DNA of 64,000 nt from positions 4,084 to 68,083 of the forward strand of contig JAWLHA010000019.1 in NCBI GenBank assembly GCA_041690535.1, written 5' to 3'. The translations under genes and the position numbers were made by a program. Shown here piece after piece: positions 1 to 7,561 of this stretch. The DNA is from JAWLHA01 sp041690535 (GTDB lineage: Bacteria; Pseudomonadota; Gammaproteobacteria; Thiohalomonadales; Thiohalomonadaceae). The notes under the pieces are model-generated. The model was not told the origin of the DNA. It searched no databases and was given only the letters and a program-made list of their open reading frames with translations. Each line of letters begins with the position of its first letter. The stretch's first letter is position 1.

Positions 1-66
1 ATGTTGGCGTTGTGCCTTCGGCGCTGTCTCGGACGCAAGTTTGGATGGTAAGCAGTTCCGAATAGA

Positions 67-93
67 CGGCGCATCCACCCGATGAATGCGCCG
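67..93. terminator. Hairpin downstream of the mutarotase gene
   Basis: An inverted repeat with arms GGCGCAT and ATGCGCC lies 13 bases beyond the stop of the leftward mutarotase gene. There is no clear U-tract, so a rho-independent terminator is only a possibility. The core resembles the GCGCATCCACC palindromes found elsewhere in the window. The preceding 66 bases hold no supportable gene. Confidence 0.35.
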
Positions 94-105
94 CCGCAAA
101 AACGC

Positions 106-1014
106 CTATTTCGCCGCAATCACCATCTTCATCGAATGCGACCCGCCGGCCTTGAGTGCATAGGCGTTATCCAGGGCATTGGCCGCCTCGACACAGACCA
201 TGTGCGCATATTGATCGTCGGGCATGTCGGCGAAACCCTTGGCCCCTTCCGGACCCGGATTCCACACCACGGTGCTGGCGCTGTTGACCTTCTCCATTAC
301 GATCTTGCGCCCGTTGTTGCTGTCCTCGAGTACGACCGCGCCCTGCTGGTCGAGATAGATGCGCTCCATCGGCAGGCCTAGGTGCAACGGGCCTTTTTGA
401 ATAAAGCGCTGGCTGTCACGGTCCTTGTCGATATAGGTGGTGTTCTCCAGGCCTTCGATGACCAGGTTCTCCGCCTGCCCGACCCGGAAATAGGTATGAA
501 ACGCCTCGGAGACCTTCCAGTCACGCTCGCTGCAGTTCTTCCCGACCAGTTCCATGGTGAGCTTCTCGCCCAGCGTAACGATGAGCTTCAGCTCGAACGG
601 CAACGGCCAGGCCTGGCGAATCGAATCGTTGGGCTCGAGTTGCAGCACCACCTCGGTGGCATCGCCGACACTGCGCGCCGAAGCGACCCGCCAGAATTCG
701 TAGCGCGCCACGCCGTGGCCCTTTTTCGCCGCATCGCTCGGGTCCGCGCCCAGCGCCTGCGGATCGTACGGGCCGAACCACGGCCAACAGACAGGCACGC
801 CGCCGCGCACCGGTTTGCTGCCGTCGTACACGGCCGTTTCGCTGACCCAGATCACCTCGTCGCCGCCGACGGGGATGTAGCTGAGCAGGGTACCACCGTG
901 GTTGGTCAGGGTGGCCGAGCCGTACCGGTTGTTCAGCTCGATCATGAGCAGCTGATCTTTCTGGTGGAAGCGGACATCGGGGTGGGAAAAGCGTTGCTTG
1001 AGTTCATCCAGCAT
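106..1014 (-). CDS. yeaD: D-hexose-6-phosphate mutarotase (aldose 1-epimerase family)
   Basis: A cytoplasmic sugar mutarotase of the YeaD/apospory family, which interconverts alpha and beta anomers of hexose 6-phosphates. The 302-aa product shows the family block GGVPVCWPWFGP at about residues 71-82, an HGVAR motif near 102 and EAFHTYF near 160, which hold the expected active-site histidines and substrate contacts. I chose the ATG at 1014 because GGGAG lies a suitable distance upstream and family homology starts at MLDELKQ. Longer in-frame starts run through a palindromic repeat. It is a single gene read away from the adjoining hydrolase. Anomer substrate is inferred from the family. Confidence 0.85.
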   Translation of the reverse strand: MLDELKQRFSHPDVRFHQKDQLLMIELNNRYGSATLTNHGGTLLSYIPVGGDEVIWVSETAVYDGSKPVRGGVPVCWPWFGPYDPQALGADPSDAAKKGHGVARYEFWRVASARSVGDATEVVLQLEPNDSIRQAWPLPFELKLIVTLGEKLTMELVGKNCSERDWKVSEAFHTYFRVGQAENLVIEGLENTTYIDKDRDSQRFIQKGPLHLGLPMERIYLDQQGAVVLEDSNNGRKIVMEKVNSASTVVWNPGPEGAKGFADMPDDQYAHMVCVEAANALDNAYALKAGGSHSMKMVIAAK

Positions 1015-1109
1015 GAAAAGAAACTCCCGGGTGTTGATGAATTGGCGGTTGTCGTCCGTTGTTCTGTGCGAAGAAGAACGCGGGGGTTTGTGACTACTCG
1101 CCCCCTCCG

Positions 1110-1173
1110 TCATTCCCGCGAAGGCGGGAATCCAGGAGCGGCACAATGGATCCCCGCCTTCGCGGGAATGACG
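1110..1173. repeat. Palindromic REP-like element (CATTCCCGCGAAGGCGGGAAT type)
   Basis: Two copies of a GTCATTCCCGCG-AAGGCGGGAATCC type palindrome face each other, so each copy is itself a hairpin and together they form a longer one. Such units are widespread intergenic repeats in proteobacteria. It sits between two leftward genes and could act as a transcription attenuator. The rest of 1015-1308 contains nothing else recognisable. Confidence 0.75.
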
Positions 1174-1308
1174 GATGCTCTGTATCGTGCAGGGTCTCGA
1201 GAATGGACCTGGGCGAGTAACTCGGGATTGTAGAGAAAGCGGCCCGCCGGGTCACTTGAGTCCGCGCCCCGCCTGGCGCTTTTCACAAAGCAGGCGGCGT
1301 ACTGCAAG

Positions 1309-2076
1309 TCAGCGGAACCGGTCGCGAAACGCCTCCGTGATCGACCAAAGCTCGGCGGGCAGCAGCGCCTCGACCTTGGCCCGCACCGCCTCCGGCACGC
1401 CCCCGTAGAACGCCTCGGCGATACCGCCGGTAATGCAGGCCAGGGTATCGCTGTCGCCGCCAAGGGAGACCGCGTTGCGTACGGCGTCTTCGTAGGAATC
1501 GGAATCGAGGAACGCGATGATCGCCTCCGGCACGGTGCCCTGGCAGGAGATGTCGAAGGCGTAGGAGGGGCGAATCCCGTCCACTGCCCGGTCGAGATCA
1601 TAGCCGAACTGCCCGGCGATCCGTTGACGGATGGACGCCTTGCCGGCCCCGGTCCGGGCGAGAAAGACAGCGAGCGCGGTGGCCTGCGCGCCCTTTATGC
1701 CTTCCGGATGATTGTGCGTAATTTCCGCCGTCGCCCTCGCCTCGGCGAGCACCTGCGCCTCGGAGGCAAAGGCAAAACCCACCGGACTGACACGCATCGC
1801 CGCGCCGTTACCCCAGCTGTTGTAGGGACCGGCGTCGGGTGAGAAGAGCCAACGGGCAAAAGAACCACCGTATCCCGCATCGGGGTAGTGCCGACCGATG
1901 CACCGGACGGAGTCCGCGTAGGACCCGCCGGAGAGAATGGCATCGGCAATCGCCACGGTGAGCACCGTATCGTCCGTGAAGGTGCATTGGGGATGGAAAA
2001 GCGGGAAGCCTTTGGACTTGATCGGATGCTGCTCATACACCGAACCGATAATGTCCCCTGCAATCGCTCCAAGCAT
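1309..2076 (-). CDS. ADP-ribosylglycohydrolase family protein (DraG-like)
   Basis: A 255-aa protein of the ADP-ribosylglycohydrolase fold, which removes ADP-ribose from proteins or nucleic acids with a binuclear metal site. The N-terminus MLGAIAGDIIGS, the metal-binding FTDDTVLTVA near residue 33 and the C-terminal GGDSDTLACITGGIAEA carry the conserved aspartates. The start at 2076 is chosen because the family begins exactly at MLGAIAGD. No partner ADP-ribosyltransferase is visible in the window, so the substrate is unknown. Confidence 0.85.
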   Translation of the reverse strand: MLGAIAGDIIGSVYEQHPIKSKGFPLFHPQCTFTDDTVLTVAIADAILSGGSYADSVRCIGRHYPDAGYGGSFARWLFSPDAGPYNSWGNGAAMRVSPVGFAFASEAQVLAEARATAEITHNHPEGIKGAQATALAVFLARTGAGKASIRQRIAGQFGYDLDRAVDGIRPSYAFDISCQGTVPEAIIAFLDSDSYEDAVRNAVSLGGDSDTLACITGGIAEAFYGGVPEAVRAKVEALLPAELWSITEAFRDRFR

Positions 2077-2421
2077 GGTAAGAACCCGATGTGACCGGCG
2101 GAGGATAGGCGTGCATGAATGCACGCCGCACCATCCATCACCATAGCCAAGATACCCAGTCCTTGTCCGGCCCGCACCAACTGTTTCCCAAGCCGTTCAA
2201 CGGATGTCGTTACCTTGCGATTTGATGGTGGCGCCCTGCATCCTTCGCTCGGGTTTGTCCGTCTTCATCAAGGAAGCATGCAAGGTCGGCAAGCGGTTTT
2301 CCGGATGCTGGGCCGACGAAGGCGCCGGGGCTCGGGATATCGAAGAATAATCCCTGGAAAAAAATGCCTTGACAGGATAGCATCGAAGGGCTTTTCGAGA
2401 CAAACATGCCCACGTAACGCC

Positions 2422-2772
2422 ATGTCTGACACCCCGGACATCGAACACTTCAGGGCCAAACTCGTGCAGTTGCGCGAGGAACTGCTCTCCGTGAGCGAGA
2501 CCCGCGACGCATCCACCGCCACCGTTGTGCTGGATCAGTCCAGCGTCGGACGCCTGTCGCGGATGGACGCCCTGCAGCAGCAGGCCATGGCCCAAAGCAC
2601 CCGGCAGCGCACCGAGTTGGCGCTGCGCCGGATCGAGGCGGCCCTGCGCCGCTGCGACGAGGGCAGCTACGGCGACTGCATGGAGTGCGATGAACCCATC
2701 GACCCGCGCCGGCTGGAGCTGGACCCGGCCGCGCCCCTGTGTATCGCCTGTGCCGAGGCCCGCGGCGGCTGA
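2422..2772 (+). CDS. DksA/TraR-type zinc finger protein
   Basis: A 116-aa member of the DksA/TraR family, which binds in the RNA polymerase secondary channel and tunes initiation. An N-terminal helical region (about 1-80) leads into a four-cysteine zinc finger at C86, C89, C107 and C110, the usual CxxC-x17-CxxC spacing. It is shorter than canonical DksA (about 150 aa) and resembles the short DksA-like proteins. The start is set at MSDTPDIEHF. An in-frame extension upstream has no family similarity. Target promoters cannot be told from sequence. Confidence 0.8.
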   Translation: MSDTPDIEHFRAKLVQLREELLSVSETRDASTATVVLDQSSVGRLSRMDALQQQAMAQSTRQRTELALRRIEAALRRCDEGSYGDCMECDEPIDPRRLELDPAAPLCIACAEARGG

Positions 2773-2818
2773 GCTGCCATGTAAATAGCTGTACCTGATC
2801 CCGAGATACTTCGAATTC

Positions 2819-2927
2819 CTCTCGCCAAGACGCCAAGAACGCAAAGGAGAACAACGGAAGAAAGTGTTTTTGTAGGCCTTTCCCCTTTCTTCCTTGGCGT
2901 TCTTGGCGCCTTGGCGAGCGGCAAAGC
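2819..2927. repeat. Long inverted repeat (CTCGCCAAGACGCCAAGAACGC family)
   Basis: The left arm CTCGCCAAGACGCCAAGAA is matched by TTCTTGGCGCCTTGGCGAG at the right end, with AACGCAAAGGAG/CTTTCTTCCTTGG in between. The unit folds into one long hairpin of about 110 bases. Repeats of this type are scattered through many bacterial genomes. Here it separates the DksA-like gene from a patch of gene remnants. Confidence 0.75.
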
Positions 2928-2989
2928 TTCTGTGAATCGGACTGCCGTCATCAGCGGCGGTACGCCAAACCAAAACGCCTGATCTGCTA

Positions 2990-3400
2990 ATGAGTGAACG
3001 AAGCGAAGCGGCTCGCGGCCTGCCGGCCGAAGGCCAACCGGACATGAACCCCGCAGGAATCGAAGAACGCGAACGCCTCGTAGATTTCCAGCGCCGCGTG
3101 CGACAGGCCGTGCAGCAGATAGACGCACGGCTCCATGACTACGCGCAGGAGGTGCAGACCCGCAAGGAGTACCTGTGGGATGCCCGGCGCGACATGGACC
3201 ACATCGAGAAGATCGCGGTACGCCAGACCATCGAACAGGCCATGCGCTCTGCCGATGTGCTCAAGGAACAGCAGAACAAGCTGCTGAAGCTGATGCGCTC
3301 TCCCTATTTCGGGCGCTTCGATTTCGCGCGCTCCGGCGTGGATCTGGCTTCGGTGATCGCCTCATCCCTGCGCGATGACGGCTTTCGCGGCACTGCCTGC
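2990..3400 (+). pseudogene. Truncated HelD/UvrD-like helicase N-terminus
   Basis: Residues of about 25-115 of this frame (DFQRRVRQAVQQIDARLHDY to RSPYFGRFDF) match the N-terminal coiled-coil arm of HelD-type superfamily 1 helicases, which recycle stalled RNA polymerase. Similarity stops just after the RFDF motif. No helicase motifs (Walker A, DExx) follow. The frame runs on to 3592 as non-homologous sequence. Intact members are over 650 aa, so this is a 5' remnant. Confidence 0.55.
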
Positions 3401-3471
3401 CCCGGTGTCTCCAGCCCCCTCCAATTCCCCGTTTCGCCCCATGCGGAACGTCTGTCTACTTCGGAAACAAG

Positions 3472-3750
3472 ATGCTCGAATCGTTACGCAAGAATTGGTT
3501 TATCAATGCCCGCAGCGACCTGCGCGCCGGTGTCGTCGTCGCCTTGGCACTCATCGTGGCACCGGACCAAACCCTGCTGTCCGCCCATCTAATCCTTCGA
3601 GAAGGCGAGCAGCGGCAGCCGGTGCTCGAAGCAACTCGCCGTCTTCTGCATGAGCGCTTCGGTATCGTAACGCGCCATTCTGCAGCCGGAGTACCTGACG
3701 GCACAGGCGGTACACTGGCGACCGAGTCTTTGGCAGGGAGCTGGCAGTAG
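3472..3750 (+). pseudogene. In-frame fusion of SulP transporter head and cation-efflux tail
   Basis: The 92-aa frame starts with MLESLRKNWFINARSDLRAG followed by VVVALALI, the cytoplasmic head and first membrane segment typical of SulP anion transporters. From about residue 33 it switches to a motif typical of the C-terminal cytoplasmic domain of cation diffusion facilitators (LLSAHLIL, then LEATRRLLHERFGI). After FGI the expected TLQPEY tail continues in another frame (ILQPEY), so a frameshift is also present. Neither half could transport anything. I read it as a deletion junction between two decayed genes. Confidence 0.55.
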
Positions 3751-3814
3751 TCATCCCGCGTGTTCCCAATCCTCTTAACCGCCTTGGAATCCAGGCCGAA
3801 GCCGCTGATCTTGC

Positions 3815-3834
3815 ATATCTGGCCACTCAGATAT
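3815..3834. promoter_or_regulatory. Inverted repeat upstream of the sigZ-arsM operon
   Basis: ATATCTG-N6-CAGATAT is a perfect 7-bp inverted repeat in the AT-rich stretch in front of the sigma factor gene. It lies seven bases from a second, longer palindrome. A repressor operator is likely from placement and symmetry. The binding protein is not in the window. Confidence 0.5.
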
Positions 3835-3841
3835 ATGGTTT

Positions 3842-3871
3842 GCAACATATTCGATTTGTCAAATATGTTGC
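3842..3871. promoter_or_regulatory. Probable ArsR-type operator of the sigZ-arsM operon
   Basis: GCAACATATT-N10-AATATGTTGC is a perfect inverted repeat with 10-bp arms, 101 bases upstream of the sigma factor start. Arsenic-responsive ArsR/SmtB repressors bind AT-rich dyads of this size, and the downstream gene pair is arsenic related. Assignment to ArsR is inference. The dyad itself is seen directly. Confidence 0.6.
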
Positions 3872-3972
3872 CCAGCCTACGCGGACTGGCAAACCTCCTG
3901 CTGCGCCGCGCCTGTTTTGAACTGGTGCGGGACGGACAGGCCGAATTTTGACGGCGGTAGACAGAAGCAATC

Positions 3973-4620
3973 ATGAAAGAACAACAGTCCCAGAACAGTG
4001 GCGCGACAGTGAGCGCGCCGGCCTCGCTCCTGCAGCCCGGCGGAACCGCTTCGGGCACTGGGGAAAACCTTCAAGGGTTCGGTGCCCTTACTGCCGATGC
4101 ATGGCACCGACATCGGGCCAGCGTCTACCGCTATCTGCGACGACGCTTACCAGAGCGCGAACAGGCGGAGGACCTGACCCAGGAGACCTTCCTGCGCCTG
4201 TGCCGCGCCACCCCGCCGCTCCTCGAACCGGCCCAAGTCCGTGCGTGGCTGTTCCATACCGCCCGCAACCTCATTGCCGACCACTACCGTGCCCGGCACA
4301 ACGAGGTCTCCCTGGACGAGGTCAGCGTACCGCTCGAAACCGATGCCGCATCATCGCTTCTTGCACTGGAGCCCTGCATCGCCCCCTTGGCGGCACGGTT
4401 ACCGGCGAGCTACGGCGCGGCGCTGCTGTGGGATTTGGAGGGGGTGCCGCAGGCCGAGATCGCGCGGCGCCAGAGCCTGAGTCTCTCCGGGGCGAAGTCG
4501 CAGGTACAGCGCGCCCGAGGGTTGTTGCGGCAGGAGTTTGAGCGCTGCTGCCAATACCACTTCGGACCCGACGGCGCGCTGGTGGCGTATACCCCGCGAA
4601 AGGCCGGCAACTGCGGCTGA
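3973..4620 (+). CDS. sigZ: SigZ-like RNA polymerase sigma factor
   Basis: A 215-aa ECF-type sigma factor. Region 2 is at about residues 45-85 (VYRYLRRRLP then AEDLTQETFLRLC), and region 4 at about 135-190 (ALLWDLEGVPQAEIARRQSL, then SGAKSQVQRAR). The C-terminus holds CC and a final NCG, as in the SigZ subfamily often found beside arsenite methyltransferases. No anti-sigma factor is adjacent. arsM follows after 73 bases on the same strand, so the two are likely co-transcribed. An N-terminal stretch of about 35 residues is unlike the family and the true start may be later. Confidence 0.8.
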   Translation: MKEQQSQNSGATVSAPASLLQPGGTASGTGENLQGFGALTADAWHRHRASVYRYLRRRLPEREQAEDLTQETFLRLCRATPPLLEPAQVRAWLFHTARNLIADHYRARHNEVSLDEVSVPLETDAASSLLALEPCIAPLAARLPASYGAALLWDLEGVPQAEIARRQSLSLSGAKSQVQRARGLLRQEFERCCQYHFGPDGALVAYTPRKAGNCG

Positions 4621-4693
4621 AAAAATTTTGCGTCTTTTTCCGCGCCGCTCCGTCTTAAGTGACTCCACTCGACAATACATTGGGGAGAACCTC

Positions 4694-5488
4694 ATGAACT
4701 CGAAGAGCCACGACGAAATCCGCGCTACGGTACGGGAGAACTATGGCATGGTGGCCCAGCAGGGCGGCACCGGGGGTGGCTGCTGCAGCACCAGCAGCTG
4801 CTGCACCCCAGCCCCCGTGGACGCCGTAGCCCTGCAGCTGGGCTACTCTGCCGAGGAGGCAGGCGCGGCGCCCGAGGGGGCCAATCTCGGGCTGGGCTGC
4901 GGCAACCCCCAGGCCATCGCCGCCCTCAAACCGGGCGAGACGGTGCTCGATCTGGGCAGCGGCGCCGGCTTCGATGCCTTTTTGGCCGCCCGCGCGGTGG
5001 GTCCGGAGGGCAAGGTGATCGGCGTGGACATGACAGCGGAGATGCTTGCCAGGGCGCGCGAGAATGCATCGAAGGGCCACTATGCCAACGTGGAGTTCCG
5101 CCTGGGCGAGATCGAACACCTGCCGGTGGCCGATGCCAGCGTGGACGTGATCATCTCCAACTGTGTGATCAATCTCTCACCGGACAAGGCGCAGGTGTTC
5201 CGGGAGGCATTCCGCGTGCTCAGGAGCGGCGGCCGCCTCGCCATCAGCGATGTGGTGGCGAGTGCCGAGCTGCCTGAAGAGGTGCGCAACGACCTCGCGC
5301 TCCACTCGGGGTGCGTGGCAGGCGCCTCCCTCATCGACGAACTCGCCACCGCGCTGCACAACGCAGGTTTCACCGATGTGCGCATCGCGCCGAAAGACGA
5401 GAGCCGGGAGTTCATTCGCGATTGGGCGCCTGGCCGCGGGGTCGAGGAGTACGTGGTCTCGGCGACGATCGAGGCGTTCAAACCCTAA
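4694..5488 (+). CDS. arsM: Arsenite methyltransferase ArsM
   Basis: This SAM-dependent enzyme methylates As(III) in the cytosol to mono-, di- and trimethyl species. The 264-aa product starts after a GGGGAGAA ribosome site. It has an N-terminal cysteine cluster (C30, C31, C36, C37), the SAM motif VLDLGSGAGFDAFLA at about residues 83-97, GVDMTAEML, and the family cysteines in ISNCVINLSPDK and HSGCVAGA, which bind arsenite. Its place behind a sigZ-like gene and an ArsR-type dyad fits arsenic induction. It is one of two ArsM-type genes within 4 kb. Confidence 0.93.
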   Translation: MNSKSHDEIRATVRENYGMVAQQGGTGGGCCSTSSCCTPAPVDAVALQLGYSAEEAGAAPEGANLGLGCGNPQAIAALKPGETVLDLGSGAGFDAFLAARAVGPEGKVIGVDMTAEMLARARENASKGHYANVEFRLGEIEHLPVADASVDVIISNCVINLSPDKAQVFREAFRVLRSGGRLAISDVVASAELPEEVRNDLALHSGCVAGASLIDELATALHNAGFTDVRIAPKDESREFIRDWAPGRGVEEYVVSATIEAFKP

Positions 5489-5613
5489 GTCCACCGGACA
5501 CAAGACATGCCGCCCTCTCGCTCCCCGGGCCACCACCGCGTGCGCCGGGGAGCGCGAATCGGTTCGCTGGGTCATTCCGAGCCGCTGCGCCTTGGACATT
5601 CGTCAAATGCTGC

Positions 5614-5860
5614 CATGAAAGGGGCCTGCACGGCACCTCCGCTTGCCTCTTCCATCGCCCAGCCGCTGGTCATCGCCCTGCTGTCCGTGCCGATCCTGAT
5701 CCAGACCTTCTTCAACTCCGATCTGGCTTATCTGCTCAACCGCGCGGCGCGGTCGCCCCACTGCGTGGCCAGCCCCTCGGCGCTCATCGGCGCCTCGTCG
5801 ACACCCTGGGGCACACGGTTCAGAGCCGGCGCTGCTCAGCCCCCGAACATTTGCTCCTGA
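5614..5860 (+). pseudogene. Remnant of an ACR3-type arsenite efflux permease
   Basis: The frame reads AQPLVIALLSVPILIQTFFN, then SDLAYLLNRAA and CVASPSALIGAS, which follow the order seen in a late transmembrane part of ACR3 arsenite permeases (LPILIQTY, PSALIGASNFFELAVA). Directly after GAS the homology breaks where NFFELA is expected. Only about 60 of the usual 350 residues remain, without either terminus. An arsenite pump was apparently once next to arsM and has been deleted. Confidence 0.6.
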
Positions 5861-6153
5861 ACGGCTTCCAGAGTCTTCAGCAGAGCGGCCGCATCGCCGG
5901 TGAATCCGGCAGCGACCACTGCGTCACACACTTCAACCGGCGTGAGAATCACGCCATCGGCAGGGGTGACGGGGCAGTCATCAATCAGCAAGGCGGGCGC
6001 CGGTGGCACTGGCTTTTCCGGAAACGGAAACTGGGGCTGCGGGTAGAGGATCTCTGACCGGCCGCCCACAGCATCGGCGATGGCATCGGCAAGTTGCATG
6101 TAGAGGGAGCAGCGCCCCCCGGGCGGCTGCTTGGAGACCACGGAAATCTTCAT
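5836..6153 (-). CDS. Uncharacterised 105-aa protein downstream of tauE
   Basis: I do not recognise this family. The product is soluble, proline-rich in the middle (about residues 40-55) and has two cysteines in conserved-looking contexts, GGRCSLY near residue 14 and DDCPVTPADGV near 60, with a TPVEVCDAVVAAGF helix after. It follows tauE by 33 bases behind a GGGAGAAG ribosome site, so it is very likely in the same operon. A role linked to sulfur compound handling is suggested only by that context. Confidence 0.7.
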   Translation of the reverse strand: MKISVVSKQPPGGRCSLYMQLADAIADAVGGRSEILYPQPQFPFPEKPVPPAPALLIDDCPVTPADGVILTPVEVCDAVVAAGFTGDAAALLKTLEAVQEQMFGG

Positions 6154-6186
6154 TTTCTTCTCCCGATGATTTGTGGCGCCGTCTCG

Positions 6187-6957
6187 TCAGAGAATACTGG
6201 CGCCCAGGATGTAGGTAGCCACCAGCGTCAGAGACACAGCGAAGGCGCGTTTCAGCACCTGCGGCGACAGCCGACTCGCTACGCGGGTACCGACGATGCT
6301 GCCGACAATGGCCACCGCAGTGAAAAGGGCCATCAGCGGGTAATCGATGGGGACCTCGCCCGCGTAACCTGCGAAACCGGCGTAGGATTTCACCGACACG
6401 ATGGCCAGTGAGGTGCCGACCGCCTGCTGCATGGGCATGCGGGAGAGCAACACCAGCGCCGGCACGATGAGAAAACCACCGCCTACCCCCACCACGCCGG
6501 TCAGCACCCCGACCGCGATCCCATGAAATGCTACGTGGCCGATGCGAATGTCCGACCAGGCTGCGGCTTCGGCCACGGCCGCTCCGGCGGAACGGTGCCC
6601 CGGGGCCGCTGGCGCCAGCATCTTCCAGGCGGCGGCATACATCACCACTGCGAAGATGCCGAGTTGCAGGGCCACGGGAGTAATCACCCCCAGTCGCGCC
6701 CCGGCATAGGTGCCGAACACGCCGAACACCCCGAAAATGGCCGTGACCTTCAGGTTCACATTGCCCCGGCGCCAGTGCTGGAGGGCCGTCAGTGTGGCGG
6801 TGACTGCGACGATACCCAAACTCATGGCAATGGCCGACTTCGGTTCGATGTCCAACAGGTAGAGCAGTGCGGGCGTGGTCATGATGGACCCGCCGCTGCC
6901 GAAGACTCCTAGCACCACGCCCGTGGCGAGGCCGGCGAGAATTGCCGTGAAGGTCAT
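6187..6957 (-). CDS. TauE/SafE family sulfite exporter-like membrane protein
   Basis: A 256-aa inner membrane protein with two homologous halves of about four membrane segments each. GLATGVVLGVFGSGGSIMTTP at the start and GVLTGVVGVGGGFLIVPALV in the middle are the paired signature loops of the TauE/SafE family, which exports sulfite, sulfoacetate or other sulfur anions. It leads a two-gene operon and is divergent from a DsrE-type gene, with a shared dyad operator between them. The exported anion is inferred. Confidence 0.85.
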   Translation of the reverse strand: MTFTAILAGLATGVVLGVFGSGGSIMTTPALLYLLDIEPKSAIAMSLGIVAVTATLTALQHWRRGNVNLKVTAIFGVFGVFGTYAGARLGVITPVALQLGIFAVVMYAAAWKMLAPAAPGHRSAGAAVAEAAAWSDIRIGHVAFHGIAVGVLTGVVGVGGGFLIVPALVLLSRMPMQQAVGTSLAIVSVKSYAGFAGYAGEVPIDYPLMALFTAVAIVGSIVGTRVASRLSPQVLKRAFAVSLTLVATYILGASIL

Positions 6958-6980
6958 GGGTTGAACTCCTCTGAAAAACT

Positions 6981-7000
6981 ATTCAATAGAGTGCTTGAAT
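6981..7000. promoter_or_regulatory. Shared operator ATTCAA-N8-TTGAAT (tauE/dsrE intergenic)
   Basis: A perfect 6-bp inverted repeat with an 8-base spacer lies 24 bases from the tauE start and 40 from the dsrE-like start. The same arms and spacing recur at 10546-10565 and, with one base different, at 15086-15105. This spacing would let one repressor control both divergent genes. ArsR/BigR-type repressors are the best guess. Confidence 0.7.
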
Positions 7001-7039
7001 ACTAACCATGACGTCAAGCGCGACCTACTTGGAGGCAAG

Positions 7040-7360
7040 ATGAAAGTGGCACTGGTCATTGCCGGCAACGACCCGGAAACGGTTTGGAATGCCTTTCGAT
7101 TCGGGGTATTTGCCCTCGGGCAGGACGATGAGGTGAGCGCCTTCCTGCTCGGCAAAGGCGTCGAGGCGGAGCGGATCGGGGATGAACGTTTTGCGGTCAG
7201 AGCAGTGATGGAGGAGTTCGTCGCCAAGGGCGGCCGATTGCTCGCCTGCGGCAGCTGCCTGGAGCTGCGCGCGCAGAAGAGCGACGAACTCTGCCCCGTC
7301 TCCACCATGCGGGACCTGCACGCTTTGGTGGCAGAGAGTGATCGGGTGCTGACGTTCTAG
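7040..7360 (+). CDS. DsrE/DsrF-like family protein
   Basis: A 106-aa cytoplasmic protein of the DsrE-like fold, which carries sulfur as cysteine persulfide in sulfur relay systems. It begins KVALVIAGNDPETVWNAFRF after a GGAGG site and has C70, C73 and C85, with C70-G-S-C73 in the position of the sulfur-carrying loop. It is divergent from tauE with a common operator. Whether it relays sulfur or something else is not shown by sequence. Confidence 0.8.
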   Translation: MKVALVIAGNDPETVWNAFRFGVFALGQDDEVSAFLLGKGVEAERIGDERFAVRAVMEEFVAKGGRLLACGSCLELRAQKSDELCPVSTMRDLHALVAESDRVLTF

Positions 7361-7550
7361 TGTGGCTTGCCCAGATAAACGGCCAGAAAGCTGCCCCAAG
7401 GCAGCCGTGACGGGAGGAGGCTTTCCAGCCGTCGGGACCAGAAGCCGCCGCGCGGAAAGAAGACCGCGCTGCCACTGCGGTAGGTGGCGAGATCGGGCAG
7501 AGTGAGCGCCCAGCCTCGCGCGGGGTGTGATACCACGCCTCGTAGGCTGC
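7360..7550 (-). pseudogene. Possible C-terminal remnant of a SAM methyltransferase
   Basis: The leftward frame ending at 7357 reads SLLPSRLPWGSFLAVYLGKP after TYRSGSAVFFPRGGFW. That ending looks like the last strand of a class I methyltransferase, and it continues in a different frame from the end of the second arsM gene. There is no start codon of its own. The assignment is weak, and the stretch may simply be non-coding. Confidence 0.25.
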
Positions 7551-7561
7551 CGGGTCCATGT

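Noticed and set aside
5836..6153. The GGRC motif protein as a possible selenoprotein relative
   Set aside because: All codons are sense and the motif has a normal cysteine. There is no in-frame TGA or SECIS-like stem to support it.
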